DNA from: Methylobacter sp.
Lineage (GTDB): Bacteria; Pseudomonadota; Gammaproteobacteria; Methylococcales; Methylomonadaceae
Reading direction: 5' to 3'
Length of the DNA: 64,000 nt
Assembly (NCBI GenBank): GCA_028716975.1
Contig: JAQUOU010000014.1
Location: forward strand, 20,438 to 84,437
The notes beneath the pieces were generated by a model that was not told where the DNA came from, did not search any database, and was given only the letters and a program-made list of their open reading frames with translations. Shown in pieces: positions 37,003-46,632 of this stretch (position 1 is the first letter of the stretch; each line of letters starts with the position of its first letter). Both the position numbers and the translations under genes were made by a program.

Positions 37003-37449
37003 CAAGCAACGCACGCTATCCTTCATGGCTCCCGGTCTCCGGATTGGGAACTAATGTAATGTATAATGCTATTTTTTTTCTTTCTTAGTTCTACTTTGTC
37101 AGATTATGCACAAGCGCGTCATACTCGCCGGGAAGCGGGTATCCAGTGCCAGGGATGGCAAGCTTAAATCCATCCCTGGAATCTGGATTACGGCCTGCCT
37201 ACCAGCAGGCAGGCGATCCATGTCGGAATGGTGATGTTGGAAAGTATGGGTCATGTAATCTGACAACGTAGAATTAGAGATGAGAGCTTCATATCCATAT
37301 ACGGGGAAATTTTAAATACGTATTACTGAGTAACATTTGGCATAGGAATGCTTTAATACGCATTAATGGAATGTAATAAAACTATCCTTACTTGCGCTAT
37401 CTTATCCGTACAAATACGCTTAGCTTTTCATTAAAAAACGGAGGATCCT
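37003..37449. repeat. intergenic region with a MITE-like nested inverted repeat (about 37115-37232)
   Basis: Nested palindromes are visible: CCAGGGATGG / CCATCCCTGG (37149-37158 and 37170-37179), GTATCCAG paired with CTGGATTAC around them, and GCCTGC / GCAGGC to the right. It resembles the dispersed GTCATTCCGGC...ATCCAG repeats found in many proteobacterial genomes. No gene is seen. The last 100 bases are A/T-rich. Confidence 0.5.
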
Positions 37450-38442
37450 ATGACTGCTTTTAGAGTGACGACCTGGAATCTTGAAAATCTTTTTCGCTCC
37501 GGCCATGAATTTGGGCCCAGCACCCCTGAAGAATATGCCTCTAAACTGCATAGCCTTGCTGAAACTATTCTAAACCTTGATCCTGATGTGCTGGCAGTTC
37601 AAGAAGTAGGTGGACCTGCTCCTTTCACCGATCTGGTCGCTCTGCTTGAAGAGCGCTATCCTCATTCCGTCCTTTCGACGCATGCTGACCCGCGCGGGAT
37701 CCGGGTTGGCTTTTTGTCCAAACTGATCATCGAGGACAGCGAAGAAATTACAACTTTTCCATCAACCGGCCTGCCGAAAGTATCCAGCCTGGATGGCCAG
37801 GGCCAATTCCAGGAAATATCCAGCTTCGGCAGAGGCGCGCCGGGTATTCGAGTAAATCCTTCACCTGATCAATCTGTACATCTTATTACCGCTCATTTGA
37901 AATCAAAACTTCTCACTTTTCGATCAGCGTCAGGCCAACCCCGTTTCACCCCCCGGGATGAAAATGAACGGGCGCAAGCGGCTGGTTTGGCGCTACTCAG
38001 ACGCACGGCGGAAGCAGTCGCCCTGCGGGCAAAAGCCAATGAACTATTAGAAGGCAATAAACAAAATGCGCTCATTGTTTTGGGCGATATGAATGACGTT
38101 ATGAATGCCGCCACAACCCAGATTCTGTTAGGCCCAGGGGGTAGCGAAATTGGTACACGAAGCTTTAATCAGTCAGACAAAGGCGACGATGCGAGACTAT
38201 TTAACCTGGCGCCGCTAATTCCGGAAGAAAGACGATTCTCGCGTATCTACAAAGGCAATAAAGAGCTTATAGACCATATTTTCGTTAGCAAAGAAATGCT
38301 GCCGGGGCAACCTCGGCATTTGCCGCTGGTAGATAGTGGCGTACTCATAAATCCTCCTCCCTCGATAACCGACAACCCGTCAGAACGACGAGGTCAGCTG
38401 GGTTCGGATCATGCTCCCATTACCGCTACATTTGAGTTTTAA
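37450..38442 (+). CDS. endonuclease/exonuclease/phosphatase-family protein
   Basis: A 330-residue metal-dependent hydrolase of the EEP (DNase I-like) superfamily. Signature segments in order: TWNLENLF (start), DVLAVQEVGG (metal Glu), HLITAHLKSK, LGDMNDV (catalytic Asp/Asn) and GSDHAPITATF (catalytic Asp-His) at the end. There is no signal peptide. The family acts on nucleic acids or on phosphate esters of lipids and sugars; the substrate here is unknown. The gene follows GGAGG-like GGAGGATCCT before ATG 37450. Confidence 0.85.
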   Translation: MTAFRVTTWNLENLFRSGHEFGPSTPEEYASKLHSLAETILNLDPDVLAVQEVGGPAPFTDLVALLEERYPHSVLSTHADPRGIRVGFLSKLIIEDSEEITTFPSTGLPKVSSLDGQGQFQEISSFGRGAPGIRVNPSPDQSVHLITAHLKSKLLTFRSASGQPRFTPRDENERAQAAGLALLRRTAEAVALRAKANELLEGNKQNALIVLGDMNDVMNAATTQILLGPGGSEIGTRSFNQSDKGDDARLFNLAPLIPEERRFSRIYKGNKELIDHIFVSKEMLPGQPRHLPLVDSGVLINPPPSITDNPSERRGQLGSDHAPITATFEF

Positions 38443-38563
38443 AGCAAAAACAGCATGATCTCATAAATTAATCATATGCTATAAAAGCCGGATTGGCGTC
38501 AAACAGCTGGAAATATTTGTTACAATAAGAGCGAAACAATGGCTATGGTAAAAATTCTTGAGA

Positions 38564-38944
38564 ATGTGCATGCGCTTACTATCTATCTATTTCATCGCTT
38601 TAGGATTTCTAAGCCTGAACCCTTGGCTGCGTCCGGATCCTCATCTGGCAGTTGGAGTTGTTGGCTGGGATCTTGTGGACCATGCCATCGCTTATGGCTT
38701 ATTGTCCATTTTATTACTATCGACTTTTGTGAAACAGAGACGGCAATTATCAATGACGCTCATGGGAGTGCTGGTTTGCAGTCTGATTGGCGTCATGTTC
38801 GAATATAGCCAATATTGGTTTACTTCAACCCGGCAATTTTCATTTTACGACGCTATTGCCAATATTTTTGGTTCAGTGCTGGGCGTAGCAGCGTTCTGGG
38901 GTGTCAAGCTTTGGCTGTTCGCTAACGCAGAGCGCGCAAAATAA
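38564..38944 (+). CDS. VanZ-like membrane protein
   Basis: About 126 residues with four hydrophobic helices. The pattern LVDHAIAYGLLSIL, then IGVMFEYSQYW, then DAIANIFGSVLG is the usual VanZ-family signature. VanZ gave low-level teicoplanin resistance in one plasmid, but most members have no known job. In Gram-negatives it often lies near polysaccharide genes, as here just before rmlBDA. The start is uncertain: TTG 38558, ATG 38564 and ATG 38570 are all possible and none has a good ribosome site. Confidence 0.8.
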   Translation: MCMRLLSIYFIALGFLSLNPWLRPDPHLAVGVVGWDLVDHAIAYGLLSILLLSTFVKQRRQLSMTLMGVLVCSLIGVMFEYSQYWFTSTRQFSFYDAIANIFGSVLGVAAFWGVKLWLFANAERAK

Positions 38945-39128
38945 ATACTTATTGCTGGATAATAACGAATAAAATTTAATCCGGAAATATAAAACAGACA
39001 CATAAGACTTTGCAAAAGCCGAACAAAATTGGATTAAAAAATACTGGCTACATTGATTTTTTTGTTACGGCACTAAAAATTTATCGAAAATAACTCCGGG
39101 AACACCCCGATTGAAAGGCTAAAAATAT

Positions 39129-40193
39129 ATGATACTTGTTACTGGCGGCGCGGGCTTTATTGGCGCAAATTTCGTTCTGGACTGGTTGGCTAATAGTGAT
39201 GAGCCTGTCATTAACCTGGACATGCTTTCTTATGCAGGTAACCTGGAAAACCTGGTTTCGCTACAGGGCGATAAGCGCCATATTTTTGTCCAAGGCGATA
39301 TTGGAGATTTCGATCTGGTTAGCTGTCTGCTGACCAAACACCAGCCAAGAGCGGTGGTCAATTTCGCAGCCGAATCCCATGTAGACCGCTCCATTCATGG
39401 CCCTGAAGAGTTTATTCAGACCAATATCGTAGGCACGTTCCGGCTGTTGGAGGCAGTGCGGGCTTATTGGAATGATTTGGGAAGCGAAGCCAAACCGGAG
39501 TTTTGTTTGCTGCATGTTTCAACTGACGAGGTATACGGCTCACTCGGCAAAGGCGATGCGGCCTTCAGCGAAACTCACCGTTATGAACCCAATAGCCCCT
39601 ATTCTGCATCCAAAGCCGCTTCTGATCATTTGGTCAGAGCCTACCATCATACCTATGGCTTGCCCGTAATGACGACGAACTGTTCGAATAACTATGGGCC
39701 TTTTCATTTTCCGGAAAAGCTGATTCCGCTCATGATTGTAAATGCTCTGGCTGGAAAGCCTCTGCCTGTCTATGGAGATGGTCAGCAGATTCGCGATTGG
39801 CTATATGTAAAGGATCATTGCAGCGCAATCCGTTGTGTGCTGGCGAATGGCCGTTTGGGTGAAACATACAATATCGGGGGATGGAACGAAAAGCCGAATA
39901 TCGACATCGTGCATACTGTTTGCTCTCTGCTGGATGAACTCCGGCCACGAGCAGACGGTAAGCTCTATAAAGACCAGATTAGCTATGTGACTGACCGCCC
40001 CGGCCATGACCGGCGCTATGCTATTGACGCCCGGAAAATAGAGCGGGAGCTGGGCTGGAAACCGGCAGAGACGTTTGAAAGCGGTATTCGCAAAACCGTA
40101 AGCTGGTATTTGGATAACCAGCCGTGGGTAGCTAATGTTTTAAGTGGAGCTTACCGGGACTGGGTGGCACAAAATTACGAATCCCGGATATGA
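39129..40193 (+). CDS. rmlB: dTDP-glucose 4,6-dehydratase
   Basis: Second step of dTDP-L-rhamnose synthesis. The 354-residue short-chain dehydrogenase has the NAD motif [10 protein letters not shown] (5-14), the catalytic TDEVYGS segment and the YxxxK pair in [32 protein letters not shown] near the end (seen here as [10 protein letters not shown]) is a family hallmark. Its stop overlaps rmlD by 4 bp. Confidence 0.95.
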   Translation: MILVTGGAGFIGANFVLDWLANSDEPVINLDMLSYAGNLENLVSLQGDKRHIFVQGDIGDFDLVSCLLTKHQPRAVVNFAAESHVDRSIHGPEEFIQTNIVGTFRLLEAVRAYWNDLGSEAKPEFCLLHVSTDEVYGSLGKGDAAFSETHRYEPNSPYSASKAASDHLVRAYHHTYGLPVMTTNCSNNYGPFHFPEKLIPLMIVNALAGKPLPVYGDGQQIRDWLYVKDHCSAIRCVLANGRLGETYNIGGWNEKPNIDIVHTVCSLLDELRPRADGKLYKDQISYVTDRPGHDRRYAIDARKIERELGWKPAETFESGIRKTVSWYLDNQPWVANVLSGAYRDWVAQNYESRI

Positions 40194-41077
40194 AAATTTT
40201 AATTTTAGGTTGCACCGGTCAAGTGGGCTGGGAGCTTCAGCGTAGTCTGGCCCCTTTGGGTGATGTGACAGCTCTTGATCGCCGCCAAGCTGATCTGGCC
40301 GATGCTGAATCTCTGCGCCATGTCATTCGCGATTTCAAACCCCAAATAATTGTAAATGCAGCGGCTTATACTGCCGTCGACAAAGCGGAATCAGAGCCTG
40401 ATTTGGCATATAGTATCAATGCTATCGCGCCTTCTGTAATGGCCCATGAAGCCAAAACTACCAATGCATGGCTGGTGCATTACTCCACGGATTATGTGTT
40501 CGACGGCAAACAGCAAGGCCGCTACACAGAAGCTGATGCAACGGGACCTTTAAGCGTATATGGCCGCACTAAACTGGAAGGCGAGCGCGTCATTCAGGAG
40601 AGTGGATGTAAGACTCTTATTTTTCGCACCAGTTGGGTGTATGCCGCACGCGGCAATAATTTTGCCAAAACCATGCTGCGCCTGGCGAAAGAACGTGATC
40701 AGTTACAGGTAGTCGGCGATCAGTGGGGGACTCCCACCAGTGCCGAATTAATTGCCGATATTACCGCGCATGCTTTGCATCAGGCAATGAAAAAACCTGA
40801 ACTGGCGGGGCTTTATCATTTGACTGCGAGCGGCGAAACTAATTGGCATGGCTATGCTTGTCATGTGCTTACTCAAGCTCAAATGTTAGGACAATCCCTT
40901 AAGGTTAAACCGTCTGAAGTAGCGCCAATTGCGACTACAAATTACCCCTTGCCGGCAGCTCGTCCGAAAAATTCACGGTTGGATACTACAAAATTACAGA
41001 CCACTTTCGGTCTTCATTTGCCGGATTGGCAGGTGCATGTAAATCGAATGCTGAAAGAAACCCTGGGAGAATATTAA
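40190..41077 (+). CDS. rmlD: dTDP-4-dehydrorhamnose reductase
   Basis: Last step of dTDP-L-rhamnose synthesis, NAD(P)H-dependent. The 295-residue protein has the nucleotide motif [29 protein letters not shown] and the catalytic YxxxK in YGRTKLEGE. It overlaps rmlB by 4 bp and precedes rmlA by 2 bp, so the three are one operon. rmlC (the epimerase between RmlB and RmlD in the pathway) is not in this window. Confidence 0.94.
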   Translation: MKILILGCTGQVGWELQRSLAPLGDVTALDRRQADLADAESLRHVIRDFKPQIIVNAAAYTAVDKAESEPDLAYSINAIAPSVMAHEAKTTNAWLVHYSTDYVFDGKQQGRYTEADATGPLSVYGRTKLEGERVIQESGCKTLIFRTSWVYAARGNNFAKTMLRLAKERDQLQVVGDQWGTPTSAELIADITAHALHQAMKKPELAGLYHLTASGETNWHGYACHVLTQAQMLGQSLKVKPSEVAPIATTNYPLPAARPKNSRLDTTKLQTTFGLHLPDWQVHVNRMLKETLGEY

Positions 41078-41079
41078 CA

Positions 41080-41964
41080 ATGACAAAACGAAAAGGCATC
41101 ATCCTTGCCGGAGGCTCCGGGACCCGGCTTTACCCGGCCACTCAGGCGATGTCCAAGCAAATGCTGCCGATCTTTGATAAGCCGATGATCTATTATCCAC
41201 TCTCTACCCTGCTGTTGGCGGGCATTCGTGACGTTCTGGCGATTTCCACTCCGGAGGATACGCCCCGCTTCGAGCAATTACTGGGAGACGGCAGTCAGTG
41301 GGGAATAAATCTCACCTTCGCCGTACAACCTTCGCCTGATGGTCTGGCGCAGGCTTTTCTGATTGGCGAAGCTTTTATCGGTGATGCTCCGTCGGCACTG
41401 GTTTTAGGAGACAATATTTTTTACGGTCACGATTTTGCTACCTTGCTTAAAAATGCGGATAATCGGGCTATAGGCGCCACCGTATTTGCTTATGCCGTCC
41501 ATGATCCCGAACGTTACGGCGTAGTGGAATTTGATAAAACGGGAAGAGCAATCAGTCTTGAGGAAAAGCCAAAAGATCCTAAATCGCGTTATGCTGTGAC
41601 AGGGCTTTATTTTTATGACGAGCAGGTAGTCGAACTGGCCAAGTCCATTCGTCCTTCCGCACGCGGCGAGTTGGAAATCACGGACTTAAACCGGCGCTAT
41701 ATGGAGCAAGGGAATCTGGATGTGGAAACTATGGGGCGAGGCTATGCCTGGCTTGATACCGGAACGCACGAGTCGATGCTGGAAGCGAGCCAGTTTATCC
41801 AAACTATCGAGCGGCGTCAGGGATTGAAAGTGGCGGCGCCGGAAGAAATCAGCTGGCGTCATGGCTGGATCGATGATGAACAGCTTGAAAAATTAGCCCA
41901 ACCGCTGGTGAAATCGGGTTATGGACAATACCTGCTCAGCTTGCTTCATGATAAGGTGTATTAA
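41080..41964 (+). CDS. rmlA: glucose-1-phosphate thymidylyltransferase
   Basis: First step of dTDP-L-rhamnose synthesis: dTTP plus glucose-1-phosphate. Motifs: [13 protein letters not shown] (nucleotide binding), [25 protein letters not shown] (metal Asp), [11 protein letters not shown]. 294 residues is the usual length. ATG 41080 is preferred (GGGAGA upstream, matches family start [12 protein letters not shown]); the frame is open further up inside rmlD. Confidence 0.95.
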   Translation: MTKRKGIILAGGSGTRLYPATQAMSKQMLPIFDKPMIYYPLSTLLLAGIRDVLAISTPEDTPRFEQLLGDGSQWGINLTFAVQPSPDGLAQAFLIGEAFIGDAPSALVLGDNIFYGHDFATLLKNADNRAIGATVFAYAVHDPERYGVVEFDKTGRAISLEEKPKDPKSRYAVTGLYFYDEQVVELAKSIRPSARGELEITDLNRRYMEQGNLDVETMGRGYAWLDTGTHESMLEASQFIQTIERRQGLKVAAPEEISWRHGWIDDEQLEKLAQPLVKSGYGQYLLSLLHDKVY

Positions 41965-41984
41965 CCTAAAAAACTCAGTTGATG

Positions 41985-42039
41985 GGCGCCAAAGTCCGTT
42001 CGTGCTGAGCCTGTCGAAGCATGAGCGGACTTTGGCGCC
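41985..42039. repeat. REP-like unit inside a 14-bp perfect inverted repeat
   Basis: The outer arms GGCGCCAAAGTCCG (41985-41998) and CGGACTTTGGCGCC (42026-42039) are exact reverse complements. Between them lies the common core TTCGTGCTGAGCCTGTCGAA GCATGAG. It lies 20 bp after rmlA and could also act as a terminator-like hairpin on either strand, though without a T-run. Confidence 0.75.
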
Positions 42040-42053
42040 TCACCCGTTTGGTG

Positions 42054-42282
42054 AGTCTTCCGAAATTCCGTCCCCCCTTCGACAAGGCTCTCCTGAGCAT
42101 AGCCGAAGGGGCTCTCCTGAGCATAGCCGAAGGGGCTCTCCTGAGCATAGCCGAAGGGGCTCTCCTGAGCATAGCCGAAGGGGCTCTCCTGAGCATAGCC
42201 GAAGGGGCTCTCCTGAGCATAGCCGAAGGGGCTCTCCTGAGCATAGCCGAAGGGCTAAGGGCGAACGGGATTTCGGAAGACT
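42054..42282. repeat. inverted-repeat-bounded tandem array, 24 bp x 7
   Basis: Seven identical copies of a 24-bp unit (GGCTCTCCTGAGCATAGCCG plus AAGG; starts at 42086, 42110, 42134, 42158, 42182, 42206, 42230; end 42253) lie within 13-bp perfect arms AGTCTTCCGAAAT (42054-42066) and ATTTCGGAAGACT (42270-42282). The unit is part of the REP-like family. Because 24 is a multiple of three, open frames appear on both strands (for example repeating GSPEHSRR), but they are not genes. Confidence 0.9.
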
Positions 42283-42310
42283 TAACTGATTTTTTTAGGA
42301 TTAATGGAAT

Positions 42311-43129
42311 TTATATGACACCCGACAAAAATCGCTCCACCCGCGTTAAATCTTCGCGGGTATCTACACCGGCTGGCGGAGGTATATCCACGATTTTTAC
42401 CAGCACCGGTTCGCCATGCCACAATATTCTCAATTGTTCCAATGATTCAATTGATTCAAGAATTGAAGCATTCCATGAACAGTAACGGTTTAAAAAGTCT
42501 ACCGTGTAGGCATATAAGCCGATGTGTCTCAGATAAGGCATTTTTCCGGATGGCTTTCCGCCTTCATGGCTAAATGCATCTCTATCCCAGGGAATCGGAG
42601 CATCTCTATCCCAGGGAATCGGAGCATCTCTATCCCAGGGAATCGGAGCACGGCTAAAATAAAGCGCGAAACCCGCTTGATTCAATACAACTTTTACGGC
42701 ATTGGGATTAAAAACTTCACCTGAATCTGTGATTTCGGCAGCCAGCGTTGCTATGCCTGCCTGCTGCTGCCCTGCCAATGCGGCAGCCACTTCGCGAATC
42801 GTAGCCGGCGGAATGAGCGGTTCATCGCCCTGCAGATTAACGACAATTTCAGTGCCCGCCCAACTGCACTGCCGAGCGACCTCGGCAATTCTTTCCGTAC
42901 CGCTTTGATGATCCGCCCGGGTCATTACCGCTTTAATGCCCAGATCGCAGACTGTTTGAAAAATCCTGTCATCATCGGTGGCGACAATAATTTCCTCCGC
43001 ATCAGCTTCCTGCGCCCGCTCACAGACATGCGCAATCATCGGTTTGCCGGCAATATTCAGCAATGGCTTGCCGGGTAGTCTTGTCGAGGCATATCTTGCC
43101 GGGATAACGACTTTAAAACGCAAGCTCAT
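42311..43129 (-). CDS. kdsB: 3-deoxy-manno-octulosonate cytidylyltransferase with an in-frame octapeptide triplication
   Basis: It activates KDO as CMP-KDO for the lipopolysaccharide inner core. Motifs: [17 protein letters not shown] (nucleotide loop), [17 protein letters not shown] (metal Asp) and [14 protein letters not shown] near the end. The family has one APIPWDRD; here it is repeated three times (residues 161-184), giving a 272-residue protein against 248 in E. coli. The repeat sits in a conserved region near the active site. Everything else is intact, so the protein may still fold with a loop, or may be damaged. It overlaps ycaR by 4 bp. Confidence 0.92.
   Translation of the reverse strand: MSLRFKVVIPARYASTRLPGKPLLNIAGKPMIAHVCERAQEADAEEIIVATDDDRIFQTVCDLGIKAVMTRADHQSGTERIAEVARQCSWAGTEIVVNLQGDEPLIPPATIREVAAALAGQQQAGIATLAAEITDSGEVFNPNAVKVVLNQAGFALYFSRAPIPWDRDAPIPWDRDAPIPWDRDAFSHEGGKPSGKMPYLRHIGLYAYTVDFLNRYCSWNASILESIESLEQLRILWHGEPVLVKIVDIPPPAGVDTREDLTRVERFLSGVI
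42576..42650. repeat. 24-bp tandem triplication inside kdsB
   Basis: The unit GCATCTCTATCCCAGGGAAT plus CGGA occurs three times without mismatch (42576-42599, 42600-42623, 42624-42647) and begins a fourth. It encodes APIPWDRD on the minus strand. The unit differs from the 24-bp array 320 bp to the left. Confidence 0.95.
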
Positions 43130-43320
43130 TGGTATAAAGCGTCGATTTCATCATTGCTTAATTTTCGGGCTTCATCTTCAAGCATGACGGGAATATCGTC
43201 GCGGATGGCAAACGCCAGGCGATCCGCCCTGCATATGAGTTCCTGCTTGGGCTTATCATAGATCAGCGGGCTCTTGCATAAGGGACACGCCAGAATATTG
43301 AGTAAATTTTTATCTATCAT
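43126..43320 (-). CDS. ycaR: Trm112/YcaR-family small zinc-ribbon-like protein
   Basis: A 64-residue UPF0434 protein. The start [22 protein letters not shown] and [12 protein letters not shown] are characteristic; only one CxxC pair is visible. The family is almost always found between lpxK and kdsB, as here, overlapping both. Its biochemical role in bacteria is unclear. Confidence 0.92.
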   Translation of the reverse strand: MIDKNLLNILACPLCKSPLIYDKPKQELICRADRLAFAIRDDIPVMLEDEARKLSNDEIDALYQ

Positions 43321-44308
43321 ATTTTTCTCTTAATAAGGCTAAAAATTGTTCAGAAAAACCCGGTTCAGGAACCGCTTCCACGGGAATATACCAATGTTGA
43401 TTGCCGGCGAATGCGGCGCATTTTACGGCATCTTTTTCGGTCATTAATACGGGCTTGTCATCATTAAACTCTATATCATGACTTTGAAATTCATGGTGAT
43501 CCGGAAAACTATGTGTTTTGCAGATTAGGCCTGCTATTTCCAGCAGCTTAAAAAACCGGTCGGGATTGCCTATGCCTGCCAGCGCATGGCATTCCATATC
43601 GGCAAATTGCTGCCATGATTTCTGCTCTCCCGTGGCAAGGTTAATTGCAATATCCCCTGTGATGTTCATGGAAAATTCATTATTTTCCAGCTTGTCACCA
43701 TTAACGACAATAAAATCAACCGATTGCAATCTGTTTATGGGTTCGCGTAAAGGCCCTGCCGGTAAGCAGAGCCTATTCCCAAAGCGCCTTTCCCCATCAA
43801 TCACGGCAATTTCAATATCCCGGTTCAAGGCATAATGCTGTAATCCATCATCAGATAATATGACATTACAATCGGTGTGCTGTTGCATCAGCCTTGCAGC
43901 CTCCACCCGCATTGGGCTAATAACCATCGGACAGCCGGTTTGCCGGGCTATCAACAAAGCTTCATCCCCGACCTGTTTAACGTCACTTTTTGCAGTTACC
44001 CATTGCGGCCATACTTTAGATTGCCCGCCATAGCCTCTACTGATAATGCCGGGCTGATAGCCTGACTCTTTAAGAAACCTGGCAAGCCAGATGATTAACG
44101 GTGTTTTACCTGTGCCGCCCACCGTGATATTACCTATTACGACAACCGGAACAGTCACTGTGTGTTTTTTAAGCACATCAAGTCTGTACAAAAACTTCCG
44201 TAATCTGACAGCGACACTAAATATTAAGCCCAGCGGCATAAGCAACATGCCGGTAAACGAGTCTTTATACCAACTATTTGCCAGCCATTGAGCCAGCTTT
44301 TTTTTCAT
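43310..44308 (-). CDS. lpxK: tetraacyldisaccharide 4'-kinase
   Basis: It phosphorylates the 4' position of the lipid A precursor at the inner membrane. The 332-residue protein has one N-terminal hydrophobic segment (about 20-40), the Walker A motif [24 protein letters not shown] and MTEKDAVKC. It lies between exbD (3 bp upstream) and ycaR (11 bp overlap). Confidence 0.94.
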   Translation of the reverse strand: MKKKLAQWLANSWYKDSFTGMLLMPLGLIFSVAVRLRKFLYRLDVLKKHTVTVPVVVIGNITVGGTGKTPLIIWLARFLKESGYQPGIISRGYGGQSKVWPQWVTAKSDVKQVGDEALLIARQTGCPMVISPMRVEAARLMQQHTDCNVILSDDGLQHYALNRDIEIAVIDGERRFGNRLCLPAGPLREPINRLQSVDFIVVNGDKLENNEFSMNITGDIAINLATGEQKSWQQFADMECHALAGIGNPDRFFKLLEIAGLICKTHSFPDHHEFQSHDIEFNDDKPVLMTEKDAVKCAAFAGNQHWYIPVEAVPEPGFSEQFLALLREKYDR

Positions 44309-44311
44309 TGT

Positions 44312-44743
44312 TCAGTTTTTGGACGTTGAGACACCAAAAGAGATATGACTAAACCCTGCCTCACCAGCCGCTTCTAACGCAGTATAAACGGCTTGATGCG
44401 TTGTTTTGCCGTCGGCATTAATTTTAAAAGGTGTATCCTTTGCATGAGTTGCGAGTTTTTGCAATTCTTGTTTCAACGTTTCTTTTCGCTGATTAACCAA
44501 TTCATGAGGTAAACCGTCTTCCCCTCTTAAGTAATAAACACCATCTGCATCGATATCCAAAGTGATCATTTTTGGGTAATCTTCTACTTCTGAAGTATCC
44601 GCTTCAGGTAACTGAATTTTAACTGCTGTATTGCGGTTAAAAGTGCTGGAAACCATGAAGAAAAGCAACAGCACAAAAAGCACATCAATCATTGATATCA
44701 AAGTAATATCAAGTTTTTCCCTTTTTTTACGTCGAAAATTCAT
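44312..44743 (-). CDS. exbD: ExbD/TolR-family proton-channel subunit
   Basis: 143 residues with one N-terminal membrane helix. MNFRRKKREKLDITLISMID has the conserved Asp of the proton path in LISMIDVLFVLLLFF. The periplasmic part follows. It pairs with the ExbB-like gene 5 bp upstream. This exbBD pair ahead of lpxK is common in Gram-negatives, and its exact partner there is not settled. Confidence 0.88.
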   Translation of the reverse strand: MNFRRKKREKLDITLISMIDVLFVLLLFFMVSSTFNRNTAVKIQLPEADTSEVEDYPKMITLDIDADGVYYLRGEDGLPHELVNQRKETLKQELQKLATHAKDTPFKINADGKTTHQAVYTALEAAGEAGFSHISFGVSTSKN

Positions 44744-44748
44744 CGTAT

Positions 44749-45357
44749 CTACTCGCGATCACCGTGCAACATATCTATCAATTTTAAAGATTCCGCTTCC
44801 ATCTCCACCACATATTCATCAACCAGCCGTTCAAAATAACGGTGAAAAATTAAACTGGGAATACCTACCGTCAGCCCCGCCGCCGTAGTAATCAGCGCCA
44901 CTGAAATACCCCCCGCCAACACAGATGGATCGCCGGAACCGTGCTGCATAAGCGAAGAGAAAATATCAATCATGCCGAATACGGTGCCCAATAAACCCAG
45001 CAATGGACTAATGGTTGCGATAGTACCCAAGGTATTAAGAAAGCGTTCCAGGTCATGTGCGACCAGCCGGCCGGCTTCCTCAATACATTCTTTCATGATG
45101 TCCCGGCCATGACGGCTATTCGCAAGCCCGGCCGCTAAAATGCAACCCAGAGGCGAACTGGTTTTTAGCCGCCGTAACGTGACATCATCAAGCTTTTTTT
45201 CACGGGATAATTTCCCTACCTGCGAAACCAGTTCCGGCGGCAAAATCTTACTTTTTTGTAAAGACCAAAAACGTTCGACGATAATGCCCATGGCTCCAAT
45301 CGAGCACAAAATGATCGGCAGCATCAGCCAGCCACCGCTTTTTATTATTTCAAACAC
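44749..45357 (-). CDS. exbB: ExbB/TolQ/MotA-family proton-channel subunit
   Basis: About 202 residues with three membrane helices (near residues 10-30, 103-125 and 146-168). Conserved features are GGWLMLPIILCSI at the start, LGTIATISPLLGLLGTVFGMI in helix 2 and GGISVALITTAAGLTVGIPSLI in helix 3. A GTG at 45357 is preferred: it is preceded by AGGA at suitable spacing and matches the usual family start (xFEIIKxGGW). The frame extends to an ATG at 45432 but that extra stretch is not family-like. Confidence 0.87.
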   Translation of the reverse strand: MFEIIKSGGWLMLPIILCSIGAMGIIVERFWSLQKSKILPPELVSQVGKLSREKKLDDVTLRRLKTSSPLGCILAAGLANSRHGRDIMKECIEEAGRLVAHDLERFLNTLGTIATISPLLGLLGTVFGMIDIFSSLMQHGSGDPSVLAGGISVALITTAAGLTVGIPSLIFHRYFERLVDEYVVEMEAESLKLIDMLHGDRE

Positions 45358-45454
45358 ATTATTTCCTAATTGTGAATTAAAGTACTGGTTGGCTATAGGA
45401 ACGGCTTTATCGCTTATGGAGAATGAATTCACCCCTACAGGTACTCGCCTTATT

Positions 45455-46618
45455 TTAACCTAATGCCGCTTTATTTTGAGTAATTTCCCGGCCAACCCAC
45501 ATATAAGCGATTACAAAGGCAATGCTGCATGCTATCGCGGCCATTGTATAAACCAGCTCTGGCCTCAACGCCTCCCAATAGTAGCCGCCAAAAAGACTAC
45601 CCAGCATTCCGCCTAACCCCATACCCACACTGCTATATAGCGCCTGACCTTTACCCTGATGCTGATGGCCGAAATAAAGATGGACCAGGTGGATCGCAGC
45701 TACATGAGCTGAACCAAACGTTGCCGCATGTAATATTTGGGCAATAATCAAACATCCCAGATAATCAGCATACCAAGCGACTAAGCACCAGCGAACTATG
45801 GATAATAAAATACTGAAAAGTAAAATATTTCTCAAAGAAAAGCGTTTTAGCAAGCGTCTCATATAGATAAATAAAAAAATCTCTGCCAGAACGCCAAGAG
45901 CCCAGAGAATTCCCGTTAATGTTCCTGTGTAATGATAGAGATTCAGGTAAATGGAATAAAAAACATAATAAGGTGCGTGGGCAACCTGTAATAGCATATA
46001 AACCACAAAAAAAGCTAAAACTTCCGGTTTTTTTAGTAGATGCAGAAGACTGACCGGAGCTGAGCCATCGCTGACAGCCTGTGCTTGCGGTGTTATTAAC
46101 GTTACGCACCAGGTCAAAATCAATAACACTGTAATAATCAGAGGGAGTATCGCAATTGGCTGACTGTCCAGCAACCAGCCAATAGTTAATACCGTCACAA
46201 TAAAGCCGAAAGAACCCCATAATCTTACCTGGCTATAACTGTGCGGTTCATTTTTTAAATGGAACAACGTTACCGCTTCAAATTGCGGTAAAACAGCATT
46301 CCAGAAAAAACTGAAACCTACGGTTATCCAGGCAAACCAGACATAACCGTGAGTAAATAGAAAACCGGCAAAAATTAACGCGGCAAAAAACGAGGCTATG
46401 CGGATTATTCGCAAACTTTTGCAGGTATGGTCGGCAATCCAGCCCCATAAGTTGGGCGCAATAATTTTTGTGCCAACCAGCAGTGCGGAAAGTTTGCCGA
46501 TTTCAACCGGGTTAAAACCGCTATCTTTCAGATAGAGGCTCCAGTAGGGTAAAAGGCCGCCCAGCGTAGCAAAGAAAAAGAAATAAAAACCCGACAGCCG
46601 CCAGTAAGGAACGGTCAT
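45455..46618 (-). CDS. MFS transporter, HcaT/LacY-like group
   Basis: A 387-residue protein with about 12 membrane helices. YFFFFATLGGLLPYWSLYLK at the N-terminus and the segment HAATFGSAHVAAIHLVHLYF, followed by GQALYSSVGMGLGGMLGSL, fit the MFS_1-like family of E. coli HcaT (3-phenylpropionate permease). Substrate unknown. It lies 14 bp after aroC in an apparent operon. Confidence 0.85.
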   Translation of the reverse strand: MTVPYWRLSGFYFFFFATLGGLLPYWSLYLKDSGFNPVEIGKLSALLVGTKIIAPNLWGWIADHTCKSLRIIRIASFFAALIFAGFLFTHGYVWFAWITVGFSFFWNAVLPQFEAVTLFHLKNEPHSYSQVRLWGSFGFIVTVLTIGWLLDSQPIAILPLIITVLLILTWCVTLITPQAQAVSDGSAPVSLLHLLKKPEVLAFFVVYMLLQVAHAPYYVFYSIYLNLYHYTGTLTGILWALGVLAEIFLFIYMRRLLKRFSLRNILLFSILLSIVRWCLVAWYADYLGCLIIAQILHAATFGSAHVAAIHLVHLYFGHQHQGKGQALYSSVGMGLGGMLGSLFGGYYWEALRPELVYTMAAIACSIAFVIAYMWVGREITQNKAALG

Positions 46619-46632
46619 TTAGAAATTAACCA

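Noticed and set aside
38539..38808. 89-codon frame overlapping the VanZ gene
   Set aside because: The VanZ frame shows clear family motifs and this frame shows none, despite its earlier ATG.
42054..42282. CRISPR array
   Set aside because: The copies are directly adjacent with no spacers, the unit is 24 bp and belongs to a dispersed repeat family, and no cas gene is present.
41921..42289. Open frames with repeating GSPEHSRR (plus strand) or similar octapeptides (minus strand)
   Set aside because: They are produced by the 24-bp repeat, which keeps every frame open; there is no ribosome site or independent homology.
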